Assembly (NCBI RefSeq): GCF_037038585.1
Contig: NC_092525.1
Location: 25,378,867-25,442,866 of the forward strand
Source: Patagioenas fasciata
Lineage: Eukaryota > Chordata > Aves > Columbiformes > Columbidae
Reading direction: 5' to 3'
Length of the DNA stretch: 64,000 nt
Shown here one piece after another: positions 1 to 12,819 of this stretch; positions within the stretch are counted from its first letter, which is position 1, and each line of letters begins with the position of its first letter. The notes under the pieces were generated by a model. The model saw only the letters and a list, made by a program, of their open reading frames with translations, was not told the DNA's origin and did not search any database. Both the position numbers and the translations under genes were made by a program.

Positions 1-2292
1 TGTGTCAGCTCCAAGCCATCATCTTAGTATTTGTGTTCCTGCTAACTCTGATATTTGCTGTAAACCCAAAACAACCACTGCATACATGTTAATCTAATTA
101 CATCACAAATAGGCAATTAAAGTGTAATGAAACACAGCTTGGCCCTGTGTTCACAATGCAATATTCACAGACCTAGAATCAGCTCCCACAGCCAGAAGGA
201 AAGGAGCTCAAAGTCAGTTTGCTCTGCTTAATATCTCTTCTTCTTTGTGTTTTCGGTTCTTACTGATATATTCACAGCAATACTGCTTAATTTGTGTTGA
301 AGAAGTGTCCTGAAAATATCTGTCTTCTTAGATCTTCTTGGGTAGATCATGATAAGTCATGCAAGAGAAGTGTATTGCACTGAAGAGCTTACAATCTAGA
401 TAAAGATAACCTTTAAAATAATTTGGAGTATAAAACCTGGACTCTATAGATCAGCTCCTTCTCTTCATTCAGATCCTTATATTTTCAAGGAGAGCTGACA
501 AAAGTGGTGGCTACCTTGTATGATTAATAGGGAGCGTGTTATTAAGTGTTTTGTTTATTTTGTGCTAAAGTCTTAGAATAGCCAGATAAGAAGAAAAGGT
601 TGTTTACAAGCAACTTTATAACTTTGCTAATTTATGAGGTATTCCCTTTTGGGTCTTAATAGTAGTCTCTTAAATTAGAGGTTTGAACATACAGCATTGG
701 TTGAGCTGTTTCTAATTTCAGTTTGAGATGGATGTGAAATTAATATATGGTCTTATTATAAGGGAAATGGAAAATTAAATTTTACATGGAATGGAAAACA
801 GCCTTGGAAGTAACCAGTATATCTTGATTTGTGACTTCCTTTCTTCATTTTTTAGTTTTAGATTTAGATGTGATTTTATCTGTGTTATTGCTATGTTTAT
901 TGAGAGCATTATAATTTCATTTTTCACTTGGCTGATAAAGGTGTTACATCTCATCCTCCTTTATCGAAAGTCTTGTTTTCTCTTGGACATTTCATTCTAG
1001 TTTCTTTTTTAAAATGCCATACCTTTCATTTGTCACCTTTTTTTACTAACTTCAGCATTACCCATCTCTTTGATTAAGTTTGTCTACAATTTAACTCTGT
1101 TTCCTCCACTTTTTGGTTTCCTGGTGGCTTTGGTTCTTGTCTACTCAATTGCTTTTGATTATTTTCTTGTTATTATCCTGTATCCTCCTGCATCAACAGC
1201 GTCTTCCTCCTTGTTCCGAACTCTATGGCTGTTTGCAATATTGAATAATGACCTGTTGCAGGGACAGGTTACTTTGAGATAGTAACTTCTTTTCAGCACT
1301 CTGGTGTTTTCTGTGTTTATTAGAGATAAGGGTTTGGTATTCATGAGATCCAGATGATTTCTTTTTGCTAAGTATTGATGAATTGAGAATTTAGTGAAAA
1401 AATTCCCTTTTGTTATCATCTTACTGTAGTCACTACTGTGCTTTGCTCTTTGATTTTTCTGTAGCCTAAATCTTCAAGGTGATGAAAATTAGTACAATAG
1501 GGAAGATCAATTGTGTCTTGTAGGAATGGAAACACTCCAGTCCTTTACAGGACAGTTTGGTTGATTGTTCATATATTTTCAGTTACAGAATGGTGGAAAA
1601 TCAAACTGTCCCTTTGTCATCATATGTGTGATAATGTTATGCATATGCCATTTTTGTTAGAAAAAATGAGCATAATATTTCCAGCTGAAAGTCATTTGAG
1701 TTAATTGCCAATTGCCAATTATTACAGAGTCATATTATTGTCTTTCCTACCCTGGGGCTGATTTTAAAATCTTGATTTTTTTATATACGGTGTATATTTC
1801 TTCGAGCACAGAAATCTCTCTTGGTAGTTGAGTGTTTCTCTTATTTATTTTCTTAACACGTTGTGTGTAACACACTCACTGAAATGCACTCCTCCCTAGT
1901 GAATTCTTGCAAATTCCTGCCTTCACAAATAACAATATTATTTATCCATTTGCTTATGCCAATGAACTTCATTATATTTTTCCATAAGGTGGAAAAATCA
2001 TTATCAGTTTTCCATATCTTCTCACTCAGAAACTCTTGATGCTGGTTAAGTCCTTGAGATCTTAAAATGTGATGTATTTATTTGTAATAAGCAGGTGTAT
2101 ATTCTGTGCTGATCAGCCTATTTTTTTGCCTAGTCCTTATGAGTATCTGGGTTTTTCTCATGGGACAGGAAGGATTTAGGCTGATTAAAACACCTGATAC
2201 TATAATATTTGCTTAGTACTTAAAGACAAAATATCAAGCGCTTCCATGTTGAGTAGATTCTATACTTATCTCTATTGATATACTTGAAAGTT

Positions 2293-2308
2293 AAAAAAAA
2301 AAAAAAAA
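2293..2308. repeat. Poly-A run (16 A)
   Basis: This is a homopolymer run. No retropseudogene or LINE body ends at it on either side, so I read it as simple sequence, not as a retroposed tail. Confidence 0.9.
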
Positions 2309-4259
2309 GGTAAAGCTGCAGGCATTTAATTTTAGAAGAGGAAAAAGCCTACTTTAAACTGTATTAGCAGCTATGCAAATCTGTGTTTCTTCAGAATAGG
2401 AAATTAATGGTTATTTCCAGAAAAGTCAGCAAATGCTGTGGAGATAAATAGGTAATGCATAGATTTTCCTGACTGACCAGAAGTCTGTCTGTTGCATCAG
2501 ACTTCAAAGGAACAGTTGCAAGGTTATCAATTCCTTATCCTTGGCACTACTTTTTCTCACTCTGGGGAGTGTCATTATGTCTCCTCATCCCTCTGCTCTA
2601 CAGTGACCCCATGATGATGATGTTCCAAATTGAGGATGATCCTGTGAGGAATTATTAGACAAGGTTCATTCATGTAGCCCTTTGAACATATGGAGCTTCA
2701 TTTGTATGAGGATAACTCTTCCAAGCTGGTCTCAGTCCAGTTCTCAGTGGACAGGTGTCTGCAGTCTGTAAATAGCAATGACGGTGCTTAATAACCCATA
2801 ACAATAGTCTCAGCAAGAAGACCTCGTTTAATAAAGACAGTGGATCCATTGATCAGTTCATTGAAACTCATGCATATGATTGTGCTTGTTTTATGATTTT
2901 TTTTCTATTTCTTATTTCCATTTGGGTTTTTCTAATGCCACTGCAATAATTTTCAGTTCAATCTTTTAAGTGGCAGCTGCTTTGCATGTTTAGAACTTAA
3001 GAATGACAAATTGTACAGCGTACAAAATTTTAGGATTGTGGTTTTCATCATATATGGGAAAGATATCTTTCCTCGAAATAAAAATGATTATAGATATGCC
3101 CCCCATACACAAAAATGCACCATAAACTAGTTACATAATTACTTGTTTGCTGCCTTTAACAGAATGATAGATGAAAAAAAAAAAAGGTGCAATATTTAAA
3201 AGGTTTTGTGGATATGCTTCTTTCCACTTAAGTAAGCCTACCTGTAAATTAGCAGTGCACTGTTGGATTTTTTTTGCATGATGGTATCTACTGCTCCAGA
3301 TAATGAAATATTACCTTCTACCATCATAGATAATTCATATCTAGTCTAGTGAGCTCCAGAGAACAGTAGTACATAGAGCAGCTATAGTAAGAGACCAAAA
3401 GCAGAGATGGGGGAGAGATGGAGAATATAGCCAGGGAGATCAAGGAAGGTCTAGGATGTTTTCAGTGTCCTGGCACCATTTAGCAAGTACCTGGCTTGAA
3501 CAACACCAGTTTCATCTGAAAATGCAGCTGTAGGTTTGTATGTTCTGGTGTTTATTTTCACCTAAAATAATGTGATTTGGTGTAATGTTCACAAATATTT
3601 GCTGGATGTGTACAATGCTTTGTGCATCATTTCATTTTGCATCCATGTGTGTGTTTAGAAGTACAGCTCAGTATTAGTTTGTGACAGATGTCCTTTACAA
3701 GTAAAAGTAGTTTGCTGTTTTCAAAGACGACCTCAAATTTGCCTGTGGAATCATTTTTATTATTACTATTATTGTCTAGCAATCTGGATTTAATTGTTCT
3801 TTGGTTTTCCTGCTTCAGATACTGAACTTAAATGTTTTTATGAAAATCAGTGAGGTTTTTAACTTGAGTAAAACATAGAACTATGATTAAATGTTTAGAA
3901 GGTAAGTGAAACATTTTAATGAAAAAAATACCTCAGAGCTCATTTTGGAAGGCTTATTTTTCCAAATAAGAGGCCTAATTCTAAAATCCTTTATTTTTTC
4001 CCTGAAAAGTGGAATGCTTCTCTAAAAGCATTGGCTAGATTCAGGTAGAGTCTTTAGTTTGATATTAGGTATTTGCTTTTTAAGTGATTTCGAACTTTGT
4101 CCCATTAGAGTGAAACTGGAAAAAAACACAGACTTTTTACTGAGCAGAAAACCACTGAGAAAAAATTAAAAAAATACAGAGCTGTGAAGACTGAAACGTA
4201 CTCAGTATCATGCCCCAGCAGGATGGCATCTGTTTCCAGTCATATTTTAGGTCTAGAAC

Positions 4260-4277
4260 TGTCTCCTGAAGGAGACA
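4260..4277. repeat. Near-perfect 18-bp palindrome
   Basis: Eight-base arms (TGTCTCCT and AGGAGACA) are exact reverse complements around a 2-base centre. Function is unknown; it may be chance. Confidence 0.7.
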
Positions 4278-4360
4278 CCTAAAAGCAAGTTTGTCCTTTG
4301 AAGGGACTGTAGATAAGTTACTCTTTTAAGCAATATGTTTGGAACTTCTTTATGAAGTAT

Positions 4361-4391
4361 GAGAGAACAATTGAACCGCAGTTGTTCTCTC
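4361..4391. repeat. Hairpin, 10-bp perfect stem
   Basis: GAGAGAACAA at 4361-4370 and TTGTTCTCTC at 4382-4391 are exact reverse complements with an 11-base loop. One mismatch further out, two more pairs form. It has no U-tract and no neighbouring gene, so a bacterial-type terminator reading does not apply. Confidence 0.7.
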
Positions 4392-7300
4392 CTATAGCTG
4401 TACACCTTGGAAGAGAAGAAAAGGAAAAAAGAAAAAATATTCCTTCAGATGGAGATAATGGAAATGTGCAATCACATGTCGCCTAACTTTAGAGCCTTAA
4501 TGTTTGAAACTGTCCCTTGAGCGGGAAGTTGCATGACTCCACCCCTACCCCAGCTTATTGTGTGTTTTATTTAGTGATTGTTTAATGTAAAATACATTTT
4601 TTAAATTGCTAGCAGAGGAACAGTGTCCTCATTCACAGATCAGTGTTCAGTCTGCTCATGCAAATGAATCATAAATGTTTTTACTTGCCTACTGCTACTA
4701 TTGAATAGTTTTAAAGAAAGATGAAGAGTGTCACTTTTGCAGAATAGCCTAAAGAGTTTGTGATACTCTCTAGTCTCCTCAGAGATCTGTGTTTTTCTGT
4801 GCCTGGGTATATGCATGAATGAAACCAAAGTACTCTGAGTATTATTTGTTTTATAGGACAGCTTTTACCTTTTCTTCTTACCTTTCTTTTCTATCCCCAC
4901 ACCATGTATTTCTGAGAAAGAGTTGAGCAATTTAAGCAATTTTTTGAGCAATTAAAGAACTCTAGAGCAATTCAGTGTGACAGGTTGATAGAACCTGACT
5001 GATCTTAAGCGCTGAGTTATTTGGCCATGTCAAGATTTAAAGGTTACCTGGAAGTAGAATTTTAGTTGTTGGAAGATATTTAAGACATATTCCTAAAGTA
5101 CTTCAGGTACCTCTGAGGCTTAAATGGCAGCTGAAGGAGGACGTGCAACAGTGGGTTTGAATTTAAGAGTTAAGATTCCTTTTTTAATCCTTTTTTTAAG
5201 TGCTGAAATCCCATTTTTGCATTTAGCAGAATATGAAGATACGGGCTTGTATAATGCCTAGTTCTTACATTCATCCATTAACTATAAAAGCAGTAAAGCA
5301 ATACTGACTGCATCCCATTCTACTGTTTAGATGATTTGTCCCTGAGCTAGAGACATTTGGTTTCTTGCTCTATTAGGAAAAATAATTTACTTCATTTTTA
5401 TGGCCGTTTTATCTTTTCACCAAATTGTATTCAATTTGTGAAAGCAGGAATTTTTTATAATGTAGAGATGTATATTCAGTGTGTATGTAGGACTTAAAAT
5501 CCAGAGAAGGGTCCTTTTATTTTGACTTGTGCTGATTACTTTCGATCTGGTGCAACTCTGAGAAAACACTGAAATTAATAAGGATTACATATTGGCAGCA
5601 TTGAATTTGATAGGATTACACTAGTAATCCTAAAACATAAACTGCCTATTAAGAGAGACAGGATAATGTACAAATTCTCAGCTGAGGTGACTGTGTTGGT
5701 CTAACTGCAGCAGCACAGAGCATAGCAATATAAATTAGCTCATAATGAGTTTTGTGCTGCCCTGACCCGTTTATTGTCAGTGCCTGAAGTAAATCATTGG
5801 AAATGTGCTTTCAATTAAAGCTTCTCTACAGTGTACTTGAGTGAGTCTCACTGACAGTATCTAACATAGGCTAACTTGAATTTCTCCAAAAATGCGTCCT
5901 CAAATACACCCCCAAAAAATACTTACATTTTGTGTGTTGCAGGGGTTCAATTCTGTGCCACCTCTGTTGCATTCTCATGCCTCTGAGTCTTGTGGCTCAG
6001 CAGTGGCATTTTCACTAGAGGTACTGCATAAATGGCTGCAGAAATTAGTTGCAGTTCAAATACCCATTCTTCCACTTCTGCTATCTCCACTCTCAAAATG
6101 AACTCCTTAAGTCATTATGATTATGAAACACTTCATTTTATTCTGTTTATTAATATTTGTTCTTTTACTTGGTGGACAGGCTGGAGAGTTTGGCGGGGAA
6201 AAATTTATGTATAATATCCATAATTGTCATTCTTCTCGGCAAGAGTGCTATCAAACTGTGTGTCTATAAAATGGATAATCTATTGAAAAATTTTATTTGT
6301 TGTCAAATTATATCTATTATATCTCTTCATGTCATCTAATCACCATCTTATGTGTGTTAAATACATCATAGTTAATAATATCATTGTTGGTCCTGCCACT
6401 TTGGAGTGAGTCTGTATTGGCAATAAGACTGAAATTCCTTTAAAACTCTAATGCTTAACCTGGAAAATCTTTTATACACCCCTGGACGTGATGCAGTGTC
6501 CTGAACAGAAGCATCTAGTACCATTTTAGAAGTACTAGGCTGTATTACCTGTCTTGCAGCTATTGCTGGAAAAAAAGCATTGTCTTCTACAGGTCATGTC
6601 ATGTCCATCAACTGTGTGCAGACGTCATTGATACCCTAAAGCAACACTCAGTTCTTATGTTGGTGCATCTGAATTGACCCTTTCAGTATCAGATTTTATC
6701 TGATCAAAACAGTGTGCCTGCTTAAGATGCCTTTTGCCTCACGCCTAAGTCATGGAGTCTCTGTTACACAATTGATTATCTGAGTAGCCTGAGGGTTTCA
6801 TGACAGAGCAGAATGCATTGAGATGACACCAGCTTGGGCATGAAATTACTATATGTGCAACCATATATATATTATATACATACTGAATCCAAGCTAATAA
6901 CCAATGAGCCCCCATCTGTGCAATGTGGTTTTAATTTCTTTGGGTAGGTCTTTTATCGTACAGAATAAAAGCCTACTTTCAGAATTGATGCATGAATTAA
7001 CAGAATTGACTATGTGCTGTTTTAAGCCAGAGGGACTTTGGTCCCTACACCCCTGCAGACATTTCAGATTTTCATCCCTTGATTAGATTAGGGAGACTTA
7101 AAATCTTGGTATGCTTGGTTTTGCCTTGGTACTATCTGGCAGCAACTAGAGGCGTACATGTCAGCTTCAGATAAGTTTTCTGAGATTCATTAATGCCCTG
7201 TTTTCTACAAGATAAGAGCAAAATTGTTGGTGGTTTTCCATTACTGCTTTCCGAGGGTGAAGCTTCATTTTGAGATTAAATTTGATTGCTGCTTAAAGAA

Positions 7301-8875
7301 AGAAAAAAAAAAAAACACAAAACAAAACAAAACCAAACAAACAGTGTGATTGCAATATTTTAAAAAACATTTTAAGAATGTCACAGTCACATCAAGTTTG
7401 TGTTCATTAACTTCAGTGCTTAAGATGTTTTTTTTTTGGTAGAGCAAAGTTATATTTTACTGTCTCTTTTTTGATAGGTTTCTGTTCATTTACCCTAAAA
7501 TCATTTTCTTTAAACAAAAACAATCAATTTTGTACACTACATCTAATGCCCAGGCTAAGGTTATCTTGTCCTTCCTAAAGAGAGTATAGATCTTAGTGTG
7601 TCTCATTTCTGTAGGGCATTCCGATGTCATGTAATTTAAGATTCTTTTAATTAACCTATTGATTTGGGTGGATAAAGGGTAAACTATTTTTCTTTTTATT
7701 GTCTTTTTCCATGATCTTGCTTTATCCTCGTGAGTAAAAGAAGACATAGAAGTTTCCAGTGTAATTTTTTCAGTATCTGTTAACATACAAATGTGTTCTT
7801 TTGCTCATTAGTAACAGTAGTTCATTTAAAAAAAAATTAGATTGTAAACTGGTGAATCCTTAAACAGCTGATGAATTCACTAGAAATATTTTTCATAAAT
7901 ACTGAGAATATGAAAGTGTTATGCTATAACTTGTATATTTAATGATCTATTGCCAAAAAATTACAGAATTTCCTCTTCAGCATGAACAATGTGTTACCAG
8001 CTTAGGGGGGTTTCAACATGTTAATGGAAAGCCTCCGATGAAAAGAACCATTGTCTTATTTTGATTTGAAAAAAAAAAAAAAATACGTATATTAGCATTT
8101 ACAAATGGAAGTTACTGGTAGACCAATTCAGTATCCAAAACTGAAATGCTGACACTTTTATTTTAATTTCTTAGAAATAAAAAGTTTGACTTTCAGAATT
8201 GAAATTTAAAAATGCTGTCTAAAACAATTTTTGCTCTTTAATTTAAAATCTCTATTCTAGTGTATTGTCTCTGCTGTGCAATTATTAAAAAATGTTTTGT
8301 TCTTCATCAGTAATATTTTCATATGAAATATTCTGGTCAGCACCATGACACACTTCTTTTTCTGGAAATTTCTGTGAAAAATGGGTTGTAAAGCATCAAG
8401 TTTGCACCTGTGCAAGGTGCGGATTTAACTGGTTTGAAATTTTCCATAAGTGGAGTTGCTCTGCTTTGTAGCATGAGTTTGCTGGCTATTATTCAAACCT
8501 AGAGTATTTTGCTGCTGTTTGCCTAAAAACAGGAAGAAGTTTGTTGCTTGTAAAGAAGCTTCTAAACTCCTATGCTTCAAGAATCATAAAAGGGTGATAG
8601 GTTTTCATCTGTGTTTACTGTATGTCTGTGTTGACTAGGAAGAACTGTTTAGAACCAAGGTACAGACTATCATGCTTGCTGTTGGAATACCTGGACAGTA
8701 ACTTTATTTATCAGAAATACAAGATTGTTACAGAAGTAGTTGGAATCACAGTATGTTTGTTCATGGGCAACCAGCTGGAAGGTAACTACAGTGAAAATGG
8801 CTTTTTTTTTTTTCCATTTGTGTGCTGGTTATAGCTGATGCCTCACTGAATATCTTTGAATTTGCTGAAGCATAA

Positions 8876-8910
8876 GACAGGCAGACTTAGACAGGTAGAC
8901 TTGACAGGCT
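8876..8910. repeat. Short tandem repeat, 13-14-bp unit, about 2.6 copies
   Basis: Two near-identical units (GACAGGCAGACTTA and GACAGGTAGACTT) are followed by a partial third copy GACAGGCT. It looks like a small local duplication. Confidence 0.7.
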
Positions 8911-9395
8911 GTCTAGCTCCAAGCCTCCATGATTTCCATGGAAGATACCTCAGTAGGTATCATTACTGAAAACCAAGCAAGTTCTTGGAAGATTGGAAGA
9001 AACTCTTGGTGCAAAATCTTGGCCGAGATTGCTGCAGGGTCTGCTGTATTAAAATTCAGTTTGTAGGATCCAGACTCTTAGAAAATCTATGTAGATCTAT
9101 AATGCTAGGTATATGTTTTAAACACCATCTTCACAGTCTCTGGAAATTGTAACTCTGCTGTACAGTAGATAAGTTGCATTATTTTTATAATTACATGAAT
9201 CTTAGACCGAAGCAATATTTTCTTTTTAATAACTTAATCTGAATATTGCTCCCAAGTTATTTTCCCCATACAGAAAATGTGATTCAGAATACACCTAGAA
9301 TACATCGTATCCAGAATACAGTTATATTAATAGGAGAGTATATATTCAGAATGATTACAAAGAAGCAGAATTAATATTTCTCAAAGTTTAATTAG

Positions 9396-9480
9396 AAAAT
9401 GATAATTTGATAATAAAAATATTATTTAGAAAATAATAATAATAATGTAAATATTTATAAAATAATAATTTGTTTATAAA
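9396..9480. repeat. AT-rich low-complexity patch with (AAT)n
   Basis: The patch is almost only A and T, with interrupted AAT/ATA triplets including a run of four consecutive AAT units. It is simple sequence with no coding content. Confidence 0.75.
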
Positions 9481-12400
9481 ATTTTGCCTGATTATCAACA
9501 TGTAGCAGAATAATTCAAGTATCAGTAACCCCATATAAGCATGACATAAATGAATATGGAAAACAAAGTAATTAAACAGAACTAAAATGAAAACAGTTGT
9601 TTGAATTTGTGGGATTTTTTTTGTTTGTTTTTTAAGTAGAACAGAAACATAGAAGAGTTTTTATAAGGGAGAGGGTGACAGGTGTAGGAATGGGCAGTAG
9701 TCATTTGTCAACATAAGAAAACCATAATGGTAGCATCAAGACAAAAATTTTGCTAATAGAAGCCATGCCTCATAGTACTATTATTACTTGCCTGTGATAC
9801 ATGAATGATAATGAGAATTACATCACTTCTTGAATTTCTAAATTGCTTTGCAACCGGATTGTTTATACATTACATTCTGCTTCACAGTTGGTAGATTTTC
9901 AGTACTTTCCAAAGGGTTTAAATTGTAGCATTGTACATCCTTTGCCTTAATTATACATGCAGATGTTGCTTCATGTTTCCATAAAACTCATGAGCCTTTT
10001 CCCTGAGGTTTGTCCCCATTTGTTCAGCTACAGGGGCCAGGAATTTCTGGTACAGAAATGTGAGACCACCTTTCTGCCTGTGTGGAAAACTGATTTTCCC
10101 TCTCATTCTGTTCCTGTGCTTTTGTTTTCCTCATACGTGAGCCCAGCATTGGACCTAAACTGTGCTTATTTATATGTGTATTTTTTTCTTGATAGTATTT
10201 GTAAACATTTTTTTCCTAATGCTATTTTAATTTCTGTTTCCAAATATACATTTTCTTTTATTTGGATCACAGCAGAAGTGATAAGACATACATTTTGGAA
10301 ACTTCGATTTCACAGTCTTGCAATTCCAAAGTAGTATGCACAAGATTTTGTTTAATCTAGACCTAATATGTAAATCCCACACATCCGTTTCTCTGAGTTG
10401 TGTCACAAAAGATCCAAAATTACTTTGAGGATGAGTTTTACAAGAGTAACATTTGGAAAACTGACAGATTCTGTAGTGATAATCTGTTTAATATGTGTAT
10501 GCATAAATGCTCAATTTTTTTAAACCAAATAATTCCAATTAACCTATTTTACTAAAATTCTTGTAAAATGTTTTCTCATTTTAATTAATCCTTTCCTTAA
10601 CACTTACAATATATACATAACTGTCATCATTTCAGTGAGGCAATTCTAATGACTCACTGTAAATGTAGAGTAGCTGATGGTCATTTCTGTCCTATCATAT
10701 GGCATTACTGGTTAATTCCAAAACGAGAGTTTTGAGGTGATTTGCTTTTTCTTCTCAGAAACTAATACAAGTAATTTCTTTTTCTGACATGGTAAGTGCA
10801 GTGCTCGTTGTTCTTCTCTTATCTAAACTGATTCTGGGATTGTAACTATCACTTTGAGTTGTTCCATTTTTGTAGTTCCACATGACTATGAAATACTGTT
10901 TGTTGGTACTGACTCTGAAAAATAACATTATTTCTAGTGGAATCAGTGTCAGTCTTCTGGATTTCTGGGACTGTGTCTTGGAGATCCTTGATTTTCCTCT
11001 TTGTTGCTTTACAGTTTGGCCACTTGACCCTTTCCTCTTTAATTTTCTGAAATTGTCTGTCTATTTCAATGTGCATGCTAGTGAAGCAAAACCACCTCAG
11101 CCTCTAAAGTGAGAACACTTACTGGCTTTGCTCAGCTTCTGGAGAAGCTCACAATGGAAATTGCAGAAGGCCCAGACTATTTACCCAGAAAGTAAAAGGT
11201 GCTTTAAAGAAGAGAAGTCTACCAGTCTGCTGAGAAATGAAGTTACTTGGATAAGTTAGGTTTACCCTTTTGAAATTTACAAGATAAAAATGACAAAAAA
11301 ATATTAATGACCTGTCAGTCTCTTAGTAATTTTTTTGCGCCATACAAGGAGGATTAAAGTTAGGTTCTAGCACTTCTTTTCACTTCCTGTCATTCATAAA
11401 TTAAATGGTCTGTAATTTAAGAGGCATGGAAAACTTTCTCTTGCTGAGAGCAATCTGTTCCTCTTAGATCCTGACAAAACCTATATTTTAATTAAAAACC
11501 TTTCACACTGCATCTAATCAGTTGAATCATGCAGTTGAATAATTCATCCTGAACATGCTTAACATATGCAAACCCTGTCTTAAAACACAAAGTATTTACT
11601 AAACCAAAAGTAATAAAAAGGTCTTGGTATAGCTCAGAAATGATACAAAAGAATAAACAGGTCTCAATGTAGATCCTTTCCCCATGTGAATTGGTGCAGG
11701 TCCATTTGGAGTCAATACAGTTTGATTGTAGGTGTCTCATTAGCCAAGCTTGTAGAAAGGTATGAATTTGTAACACAGTGATTTGGTGATACATGCAAGA
11801 AAATACCTACCTATAATGGACGGATATACTTGCAATGAAAAAAGCATCTTAATTTTGAATCTACTTTTGTTTATGTTTTTCAACATATTCTTGCTGGAAC
11901 ATAATGCAGATCATGCAGTAACATTTTTTTAAGGTTTCTGTCCTGATGCACAAATTCAGAGAGAGGCATTTTGAATAATTAGAGTCACTTTGGAACTTCA
12001 GATGAAGGCTTGTCTGTGCAGAAACTGTACAGAGCCAGCTGTGAATTTACTATTCACTGCATGGTTCTCAGTACTCCCTAGCAAATATTTTTAGTTTTTA
12101 CCGAGAGTGCATTCTTGTGCTGCAGCTGTCTACATGAGTGAAATTAGTCAGTGTATTATTAATTCATAGCCTGGCTTGTCATGTGTTATCTTGCTATGGA
12201 CAATCCTGACTTCTCTTTTTTAAACTCTCTTCCATTTCTGGAGTTACAGTGAAACTACTGAACTTTATTGCTGTACATATTGCAATAAGCAGTATTCTTT
12301 ACCAATCTGATTTATTAATTTATTTTGTTCACCTGCATGTGAAGACTTCTGGAAATGTACAACTCTTCAGCTTCACTTAAATTGCGAATAGCAAATTTAT

Positions 12401-12788
12401 GTTATTACGGCTTTATAAATCCTCAGTATCCTGTTAATTATGCTTTATGGGTCTCTTAGGTGTTTGATAATCCTTGATGTAGCACCATATATTTTTCTTT
12501 ATTACAGTATGTTGCTTAGTAATGCAGAAATCTCACTTAGAATGCAGCTGTTTGCATTTTTTTTTGTTAATAGTTGTCTGTCTTTACTTAAAGGATGGCA
12601 TCAGTAATATGCCTCTCTCTCTGTGCCAGCAATGAGGATGATAGTTTCATATCATACTTGTCAAAGTTGCCACCGTTAAAAGGGTGATAGCTCTCTTTAT
12701 ATGTCTTTTCAGACAGTGGAATTCATGAATCAAAATGCCCCAATAGAAGAGGAGGAGGGGAAGCATATGCATTAGCTAGGAAGCTAGC

Positions 12789-12819
12789 AAAAAAAAAAAA
12801 AAGGGGGGGGGTGGGTGGG
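12789..12819 (+). repeat. A-run joined to G-run; G-quadruplex-capable
   Basis: Fourteen A are followed directly by nine G, then T-GGG-T-GGG. The nine-G run can supply two G-tracts, giving four tracts of three or more G with short loops, which fits the usual G-quadruplex pattern on the + strand. Whether it folds in the cell is not shown by sequence. Confidence 0.75.

Larger units (their letters stand above)
1..12788. other. Gene-poor AT-rich DNA, no recognised gene or transposon
   Basis: I see no coding gene, RNA gene or interspersed repeat here. Open frames are short (the longest about 125 codons at 9957-10334), lack recognisable motifs and have the Phe/Leu/Ile/Lys-rich composition expected of AT-rich noise. 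The stretch does contain poly-A/T runs, an AAT-rich patch near 9.40-9.48 kb, two perfect hairpins near 4.3 kb, a 13-14-bp tandem repeat at 8.88 kb, and exon-like splice-site pairs near 3.8 and 10.8 kb. It could be an intron of a very long gene or a gene desert; the sequence alone does not decide. Confidence 0.6.

Noticed and set aside
9957-10334. 125-codon open frame (+) rich in Phe, Leu and Ser
   Set aside because: It looks like translated T-rich sequence; apparent membrane segments are a by-product of TTT and CTT codons.
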